Positions 9,501 through 16,778 of a stretch of DNA of 16,778 nucleotides are shown one piece after another. The translations under genes and the position numbers were made by a program. The stretch is taken from NCBI GenBank assembly GCA_000697335.1, contig JNEM01006107.1, forward strand, positions 1 through 16,778. Direction: 5' to 3'. The notes below the pieces were generated by a model. That model worked only from the letters and a program-made list of their open reading frames with translations, had not been told where the DNA came from and did no database searches. Every line of letters begins with the position of its first letter. Position 1 is the stretch's first letter. Source of the stretch: Conidiobolus incongruus B7586 (Eukaryota; Entomophthoromycota; Entomophthoromycetes; Entomophthorales; Conidiobolaceae).

Positions 9501-12312
9501 CATACCAGCACACATGAGGAAAATAATGGTACATAGGGCGACCTTTTCACGCCATGCCATCCTGACGTCGCGGTGCTTCATGCGGCAACAGCAGGACAGC
9601 ACAAAAGAGGGGATCCACCAGGTCAAGAGCCATGTGAAGCATACCCAAGCCTTACGAGTTTTAGTCTTTGGAGGTTTTTCATCGACTTCTTCCTCTTCCT
9701 CAGCCTCGATGACTTTCAACTGGTTTTCGGCACGTGTGAGCTGCAAATCATCTTCGGGACCTTCCGCAGTACTTTCCAAATCTACCACGCTTTGGTCGTC
9801 GCCATTACGATCATCATCGCTGTAGTAGGACTGTGCATCGTCGGCAATAAATCCAGGCTTCGGCAAATCCCCAAGAGCACTCATGTTGTTGCGGGCATTC
9901 TCGCGCTCGGATGCTCTCAAATGATCTTCAAGATCTCTCCAAACTTCGTCGCTAAGGTAACAGAATTGGTTCCCGATTGCGACGTGTTCTGGTCCCCAGC
10001 CGAAGATGTTGACGACCGCATCGCAAATTTGACGTGGAGTGCGATTGGCATCGATACCGAGAGGCTCTAACACCTGAATGTATCTGGCAACTAACTCGTC
10101 GTGCTGGTAGCAAACCGTGTACTCAATCTCCTTACGCTGGGCCATATTTGGCAAACTGTAGCGATCGACTTGGTCCCCAATAGTGCCGGCGTCGAATTGG
10201 TCAGGAACGTTGGAAGTGTTGGCCCTCATACAAATCACGAACCAAGGTTCGGTATTGTCGAAAGTATCGAAAATTTCGTCCAAAGCCAATTGGAATTGGG
10301 TAGCTTTACAGGCGATCTTGTTCTTGGACGTCGTGGTTTCGATCTTTTCGTCGGCAGGATTGCTGGTGTCCGTTCTGTCGCGCTTCATGCTCGGTTTACG
10401 CACGGGCATCGCTGGTACAGAGGCGGCTACGATGTTTTGAGTATTTTGGGGATGTGATTCGGTAGCGACTGCTCCACTGGTGAATAAACCAGCGACGAAG
10501 GGATTACCCACGGGAACCCCGGCATCACCACGGAATGTGGAAACGAAATCAGTACAGATGGAATCCATATTCTTGTCCATAAAGCCGGAAGTGTTATAGG
10601 TAACGGGAGCGGCGAAGTGACGTACGGTAAACTCTCCCATATTGAGATTGGCGCTGAAGTATTCGGAGCCGGCATGATGTTTGTGAAGGGCAGCTAACAT
10701 ACCAGGATCGTTGTTGGGACCTCTTGGCTTGTTGGCTTGCTTGTGCAAAATGGAAATGATACCTGATCCAGATTTGCCCAATAATGAAGTAACAGGCTGG
10801 TTGTTGATGTAGGGAATGATAGGGATAGCGACGTTATCTTCGGCGTAAGCGTCGTTACTAGCTTCGAAGATTTGGTAGCACATGTAATTGTACAGTCTTT
10901 CGTTAGCATAATTGGTGCAAAATTGTTCGAATCCGTTACCGTTGGGATTCACCTGGAAGCCTGGTAAATCTAATAAACCAATGAAGTTGGCTTGATTGTC
11001 TTTACACAAACGGATGTTCATATATTCAATAATCCAAGAGAATAGCAAGGAGTAAAGAACTTTAGCCAAATCATCTCTTTGGACAACAGACTGAGCAGCA
11101 TCCAAATACACGGTACACAATTCCTTCTTAATCAACTTGGTCTTGTAAGTGAGCAAAGATTCCAATGTACTGGGTAATAAACCCAAGAAGTCCGCAACGA
11201 TATTCAACACCTCCTCATTCTTGACACAGGCAGCTTCCTGACTCTGTCCTACCTGATTAGCGAAAGTAATATTACCCAAATGCAAAATGGCAGCTAAAAC
11301 TTGGAAGATTTGACTCTGCGACTTGCGATTGAAGCCTAAATCCTTCAAATTCTTCTTAAGCTCTTGGAACTGGTGCGACAATTCGCTAGGATTGTAAGGT
11401 GTTAAAGTACCTTGAAGGTAATGGAAGTGACCAGCTTCCTGAAGTTGGAAATGAGCTTTCTCTTCGATGCTCATTCCTCCTAACATCTGGTAAAATACGA
11501 AGAAATTGGATTCGTTGCGAGGCACTGCAGTAACCCTTGTCTTTTCGAGGATGTAGTCCAAGCATTTCACACCGATGGTTCGACCCTTGGCATCGAATTG
11601 AAGTTCAATATACTTACCGAACCTGCTGGCATTGGTGTGAGTTACAGTGGAAGCGTGGCCGAAACTCTCGAAAATGCGTTCACCATTCAAGATCTGTTGG
11701 TAAAGTTTGGCTTCCTTCTTGGATCTTGACCTCAGTGCCATCAACTGAGTCACGAAGTGACGTTGCGTTAACGTTTTACCACTTCCGCTCTCTCCCCTAA
11801 ATTAGATGAATTAGTATCATTTATATCAATTCATTCAATTATATCAATGTCTCATTTTGACAATTAAAAGAGTGGAAAAAATGGACCAATCAATATCCTT
11901 CAAATTAACCGCAATTTTTAGAAATAATAAAGACACAATTAGCTTACATAAATACAACACTCTGATCAATTCCACTACGCTTCAAATGAAAGTAAATCGT
12001 ATTTACCAATCCGAAGATATGCGCCTCCAACCTCTCTCTACCTTCCGAAATATTTCGATAATTTTCGACATATCTCAACTGGACATCTTCTTCGTGATCT
12101 CTGGTATCTTTACATGGGTTAATACTCAATAGGACACGGTCTCCAACCCTCGTATAATATTTTTCGAGCGCATATCTCTGTTGTAATAGGTTTACAACGC
12201 TTGTTTTCGTTTTTTGATTGAGGAATATTAAATCACCGGATTGATCATTTGTTGAGGTTGAACTCAGATCTTCCGTGGATTGTAAAGGTTTGGCGACCAT
12301 TCGAGTCGTCAT
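6549..12312 (-). CDS. csmA: Class V chitin synthase with myosin motor domain
   Basis: Polymerises UDP-GlcNAc into wall chitin at the plasma membrane (GT2 family). Two exons, 12312-11948 and 11796-6549, give 1870 aa. The ATG at 12312 is the first in frame, with A at -3. Residues about 20-750 are a myosin head: P-loop GESGSGKT 123-130, switch I NASRFGK 177-183, switch II-like DLPGFQ 398-403, then FEQFCTNYANERL. No IQ neck follows, only an acidic linker and membrane segments near 838-859 and 873-896. Cytochrome b5-like parts lie near 905-935 and 1045-1085. The chitin synthase domain has VDADT around 1356-1360, EDR 1471-1473, QRRRW 1510-1514 and SWGNTR 1631-1636, with membrane segments at about 1148-1172, 1532-1566, 1576-1596 and 1601-1623. 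A DEK-C domain ends it (about 1814-1868), which favours class V over VII. All synthase motifs are intact. The symbol follows the Aspergillus class V gene; orthology is at class level. Confidence 0.95.
11797..11947 (-). other. Single intron of the chitin synthase gene (151 bp)
   Basis: On the minus strand the donor is AT|GTAAGCT (from 11947) and the acceptor AATTTAG ends at 11797, with a TACTAAT branch-point match about 20 bases before it. Splicing makes the codon ATG from AT+G and joins ...DQSVVFM to GESGSGKTLTQRHF, which restores the myosin P-loop. The intron is AT-rich like the spacers. No other interruption is needed in the following 1748 codons. Confidence 0.92.
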
Positions 12313-13795
12313 TTTATATTAATTAATTATATTTATGTATTATAAAATATTGAGTGTATATTAACAATTTAGACAATTAAATAAATAAATAAAAATATAT
12401 ATATATATATTGAATACAATAAAGTAAAAATTTTTTAAATTAGAATAATTCTACTATTCAAAAAATTAATTCTTTCTAGCATTTACTATCTACAAATATT
12501 TATATTTATATTTATTTATTTATTTTCTGAATGAATATAACTTTATGATATTAAATTCTCAAAGATTGTGTGGATCAAGTTGCAATTATTGCTAATTTTG
12601 TCCGTGGTGGTTTATTTTCAAGGCTTGTAATAATTTAAACCAGTTACTAGTGGTAATATTACTTTCAATAATCTCAATTGATAGGTCAATTAGAATACAT
12701 GGGAATTAATAAACGAAAATTTAACATTATTATAGATTTATTGATTTTATATTCAGTGACAATTTTAAATATTTTATACAGTATTATAATACTTGCCTTT
12801 ACAGTATGATTTTATTCTTCTTTTAGTAGTTATACTAGGAAATCAATAATAATATTAAAGAGCTTTTTAATTGCATGATTTTCTTATTGATTGTCACTCC
12901 ATGCTAATAAAAACATCACTACAATGTCATGTTATCATTTCAATATTACTAATTTCAGATCATCCAAAATTATTTCTGATAATTAGTCACTTGTTAAAAC
13001 TCTTAATTCCCAATTGATAGTTATATTTGTTTTAATTTTAGAATTGTTTATTATGGATTTATTTATATTGTATTCCAAACCTGGTATATAAATATGTTGA
13101 AGTTACAATGCGATGATTTAATTAAATAATAAAATTTTTATTATACTAGAATTTGGGATTTAATTATTTTTGACTTTAGGAATAGTGTGACTATTAAACA
13201 TTCAATAATTTATGGATCATATTTATAATTATAATCAAACTAATAATAATCTTAACAACTTAAGTTTCAGAATATTTTAAATTATATTTTGAAATGATTA
13301 GATTATATAAATAACAATATTCATGTAACCTAGGATAGTTATTATAATAATAATAGCATGAGGCGGCTTTGATTACCTTACGATAACATTTTTTGTTTCT
13401 ATGTTATTATTCAACCGTATAATGAATTATTAAAATGAACTTTATATATTAAATATTGTGAGTTCTTGTGTATTTTTGTAATGATCCAATTCTTGATCTC
13501 TTAATCAACCATTATCACAGTCTATTTCCAATATCACAAACATTTTATGTACTATATATTTTTGAATTATTCTTAATCATTTTTATTTTTCACTATTATT
13601 TCATTAAGTTTGATATTTCCTTAAGGTACTTATGAATATTAGAACATTCTCATCAATATATATAAATGATCAGATATGGAAATGTTTTCTCAAACATAAT
13701 TTATGATTATATATTGATAAAATTTAATAAGTATCTTTGACCTTTATTATTATAAACAAATATAAATTCAATCATATTTGATTGAAATTTCAAAC
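12313..13795. other. AT-rich spacer upstream of the chitin synthase
   Basis: It must hold the promoter of the minus-strand chitin synthase, but no distinct TATA box or factor cluster stands out from the AT-rich background. Small patches of higher GC occur near 12565-12660 and 13365-13390 without a convincing open frame. Confidence 0.5.
12395..12410. repeat. (AT)8 microsatellite upstream of the chitin synthase
   Basis: Perfect alternating AT run of 16 bases, 83 bases before the chitin synthase start codon, next to an AAAT/TTTA-rich stretch. Such poly(dA:dT)/AT sequence often sits in nucleosome-poor promoters, so it may lie in the core promoter. Confidence 0.85.
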
Positions 13796-13800
13796 TATTG

Positions 13801-14123
13801 TGGTTACCTAGATGGTAAACCGTTTGAGCGTCTTTGCCTTGCCGTTTATTTCATTATGGGGATGTTATCTCAGAAGGCACATTGCTCTACTCTAAAGGTC
13901 TCATCCTCTAGAAAACCTATCTCACCTCTAAATACTATCTTTAGCTAGCAATTAAATAAAATAAGAACCAATGGCATAAGTCTAATCAGTGGAGGTCAGT
14001 AAACCTCTTACAAGATAATTATATTATTTTATCTTCTCAATAAAGCATTTGCTCTACTATTATCGCTCAATAACAATAGCTTACTTGTTTCAGATATTTA
14101 TTTTATGATTTGCTAGCTAACAA
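13801..14123 (+). mobile_element. Probable short insertion, solo LTR or MITE-like
   Basis: A 323-bp block of clearly higher GC than its surroundings. It begins TGGTTACCTAG and ends CTAGCTAACAA, inverted ends that match at 9 of 11 positions. TATTG flanks it directly on both sides (13796-13800 and 14124-14128), as a 5-bp target duplication would. A TAAATAAAATAAG stretch near 13950 and an AATAAA at 14039-14044 could be TATA and poly(A) signals, which with the TG...CA(A) ends suits a solo LTR oriented plus. The inverted ends also suit a MITE. A 27-codon ATG frame (13812-13895) lies inside. No coding body of an autonomous element is present in the window. The preserved duplication suggests it is not very old. 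Confidence 0.45.
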
Positions 14124-14230
14124 TATTGTAACATTATTAAAAATCTCTATATCTTTTGAAATTTATTTATAAATCATTTATAAAAACTAAATAATAGTCT
14201 TTTTTGTTCTGAGCAGTATAAAAAATTATA

Positions 14231-14238
<8 letters not shown>

Positions 14239-14265
<27 letters not shown>
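14239..14265. repeat. (AT)n microsatellite
   Basis: Perfect alternating AT run of 27 bases, the longest of the four such tracts in the window. It lies between the insertion-like block and the hairpin at 14349-14426. Confidence 0.9.
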
Positions 14266-14348
14266 ACCTACGAACCTTGAGAATTCATTTTAAGAAAAAA
14301 AATAAAATTTCGAATAAAAAATTCTCAAATGAATAACCAGTGGCAAAC

Positions 14349-14426
14349 AATTTGTATTGAGCAATGATACCAAGCATTAATATGGTACACTAATTGCCAA
14401 TACTTGGTGTAATTGGTGCAAATTTT
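14349..14426. repeat. Imperfect inverted repeat (hairpin)
   Basis: The arm at about 14349-14378 (contains ACCAAGCATT) pairs with the arm at 14399-14426 (contains AATACTTGGT) around a loop of about 20 bases. The inner part pairs well (ACCAAG with CTTGGT plus flanking AATT/ATT), while the outer part needs gaps. A smaller hairpin follows, ATTTGG-GATAA-CCAAAT, at about 14448-14464. The region is less AT-rich than its surroundings. It could be a structured RNA, part of a small inverted-repeat element, or chance. Confidence 0.35.
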
Positions 14427-14469
14427 GGTAATACAAGCTGTCACCTATTTGGGATAACCAAATTTCGAA

Positions 14470-16778
14470 TTTAATTAGTGACGATCCATATTAATTGGGA
14501 GAATTCATTGTAATTTATAATATATTTGAAGATTGTTATTTATTTGAAATTACATATATAGAATCATTCTAGAGTTATCATTATTTTAGTTTCAATTAAA
14601 CTGTATTGAAATATTTGGGTCATAATTTGGTTGAAAATATATAATGTCTTAATATATTAAAAAATTTTGATTTTATCTTATTAATATATATATTTTTTAA
14701 TTATTACCTCTCCAAAATTACTATTTATCATTTACAAATATTCCACTTTATTTTTTGAATCGTGGTTTATTGTATTCTGATATCATTCGTTAACTATTCT
14801 TACTCTATTCATATATATAGTTTAATAATATCATATCATCTAATTTGGAAACTAAATAAATCTAAATTAATATTAATGTAATCATTCCTTGTCTCACTGT
14901 TTATATTAATATAATAACCTAATTTATTAATATATATTTTCAATTTTCAACCAATTATAGCATATTAAACCTTGATTATTTTGAAAAATTATATAATTTA
15001 TTTGAATTTTATCTAATACAAGTTTAAAATTATTGATTTTTTAATATAATTATATTATATTTGAAATTCATTGATTCTATTTCAATATTATTTTGAATAT
15101 AAATATTAAATTTAGCGTTTGAATGCTCATAAAATATTATCATAAGAATATATAATAAAGTCAAATGTATATTATTATAAAAGATGGCTTAATAATAAAT
15201 TTAAAAATTATCATTGGTTCATAATGAATCAATGTCTTGACATAGATATTTTATTGTTAATATTCAGAAACAATCAACTGATAGAATATTACTCCCTTTT
15301 AGTTCATTACATTATGGAATACTTGATTCTTTTGCTTGTATTAATTTATATTTGTCTACCAGATATATTATTGTATTATAAAACAATACTTAATATTAAA
15401 AAAATTCAAATTAAACTCAGATCAAATCAATATCTCTATGTTTTTATCCAAATAATTGCACTTTCATAAAAATTTTCTAATTTATTTTGACTAGTTAAAT
15501 TTTTTTATTTGGATATTTAGATATATAGATATCTTTTTGTATTCTTACTATTGTGAATATAATTTAATAAATAAAATATGTTCATATATTAGTTTTATTT
15601 GGGTAAATAGGTAACTATACCAAATTTAATAATATACTCTTTTACATAAATAGTCATAAATCGCATTTTATTAGTTTTAATAATATTTAATTTATAATTA
15701 CATCGGACAAAAAGTCAAAAAACAACTTATATTCAGAAAAGTTTGACAATTGAGTTTATTTATTTTCAAAGCGATATTAATTAATATGATTTTATATTAT
15801 TAAAATTCATGATATGTTTTAATTTATATTTTAATACTAATTTAATTTACCTTATTCATAAAAGAATAATTTATATATAACATATCAAATATTTTTTTCA
15901 CAATATCAAATACCAATATTTGAATGTTTTAGATAATTTATGAATTAATTTGCAAATATCATTTTTATAAATATAAAATAATTAATTAATTCACTTGATT
16001 TATCAGTTGTTAATTTATTTTATTCAATTAATACACTAATTTCTGTTATAAATTTTTAGTTCAATTCATTATTTTTTATTAATATTTTTTACCAAACCAA
16101 ATTTTATATAATTAATTATTTTATTCAACTTAGCTTAAAATATTTTAATAATTCACGTTTGTCCTTAATTAATACTTATTAGAATATATATAATATTATA
16201 ATTGAGAATTATATTATATATTAAATCAATTTTAATCTATTTTTAAATCATTTATTAATTTAGTTTGAATATAAAAATTGACATAATATCAAATGATATA
16301 ATTAATTTTTTTAATATTGAAAATTCAGTATTTTCATATCCTATTTCGACTTAAAGATGAAATGTGTATATTTAATTTACCCTATATTTATTTAATCACT
16401 ATTTTATCAGTTATACATTTAATAATAAAGTATTTTGTATTAATTATATCTATTCTGTTAATTGCTTAATCATTGTAATAGAATAGATGTAATTGATATA
16501 GAATAATTTAATCTTTGCTTATCACTCTATTATAGGTAATTCTAATAATATCTTAAGCTATTCGAAATAATTATTAATTCCTATAAAATCAAAAATTGTA
16601 GTTAAGAATTTAATAAATATTGACATTAATTTATATTATTAATTATCTTAAACTTATTATTCTAATTTTATTAAGTAATAATATAAATTTTAATAACTAA
16701 ATAATATTTTCATCATAGGTACCTATATTATTATTTTGATAATAAAACAAAATAAATATATTTTATAATTTAAAATTC
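14470..16778. other. AT-rich intergenic spacer
   Basis: Extremely AT-rich sequence with stops in all frames and no recognisable gene, RNA or element. The only long frame is an 81-codon Leu/Ile-rich one at 15224-15469, which I judge likely to be chance. Confidence 0.6.

Noticed and set aside
9573-10070. 165-codon plus-strand frame opposite the chitin synthase (with others at 6843-7334, 9487-9825 and 10101-10457)
   Set aside because: They lie antisense to a gene whose protein is recognisable throughout. They are shadow frames of moderate-GC coding DNA and show no family features.
15224-15469. 81-codon ATG frame in the right-hand spacer
   Set aside because: Leu/Ile/Tyr/Asn-rich as random AT-rich DNA would give. 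With several kilobases of spacer on two strands, one frame this long is expected by chance. No promoter-like context or island of higher GC.
1-16778. tRNA, snRNA, rRNA or CRISPR array
   Set aside because: The less AT-rich islands were compared by eye with tRNA boxes and with U1, U2, U4 and U6 core sequences, without a match. No regularly spaced repeats were seen.

Overview
The window looks like nuclear DNA of an AT-rich fungus, probably from an early-diverging lineage. The reasons are a class V chitin synthase with an N-terminal myosin motor domain (a fungal protein type), spliceosomal introns with GTAAGC/GTAAAT donors and TTTAG/ATAG acceptors, and gene-sized islands of moderate GC set in very AT-rich spacers with several long (TA)n tracts. 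I cannot name the genus. Entomophthoralean, harpellalean or glomeromycotinan fungi would fit the base composition, but that is inference only.

Layout. 1-3413 is AT-rich spacer with a few less AT-rich islands (about 1683-1832, 2085-2215 and 2740-2935) whose coding status is unclear. 3414-5637 (+) is a four-exon gene for a MIT-domain protein of about 600 residues. Its three introns are 311, 54 and 56 bp. A hydrophobic open frame overlaps and runs past its stop codon. 5638-6548 is the space between two convergent genes. Unexpectedly, it contains a well-organised promoter-like block (TATC/GATA cluster, a perfect 10-bp palindrome and a TATA box) that faces the 3' end of the next gene and has no gene of its own. 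6549-12312 (-) is the chitin synthase, 1870 residues with one 151-bp intron just before the P-loop. 12313-16778 is AT-rich spacer holding a 323-bp insertion-like block (13801-14123) with near-matching inverted ends and a 5-bp flanking duplication, then an imperfect hairpin (14349-14426).

How the genes relate. The chitin synthase makes cell-wall chitin at the plasma membrane and is delivered by vesicles. The MIT-domain protein probably belongs to endosomal/ESCRT-type membrane traffic, because MIT helices usually bind ESCRT-III tails. Both could touch membrane traffic, but they are convergent and nothing in the sequence shows that they work together. No tRNA, rRNA or CRISPR array was seen.
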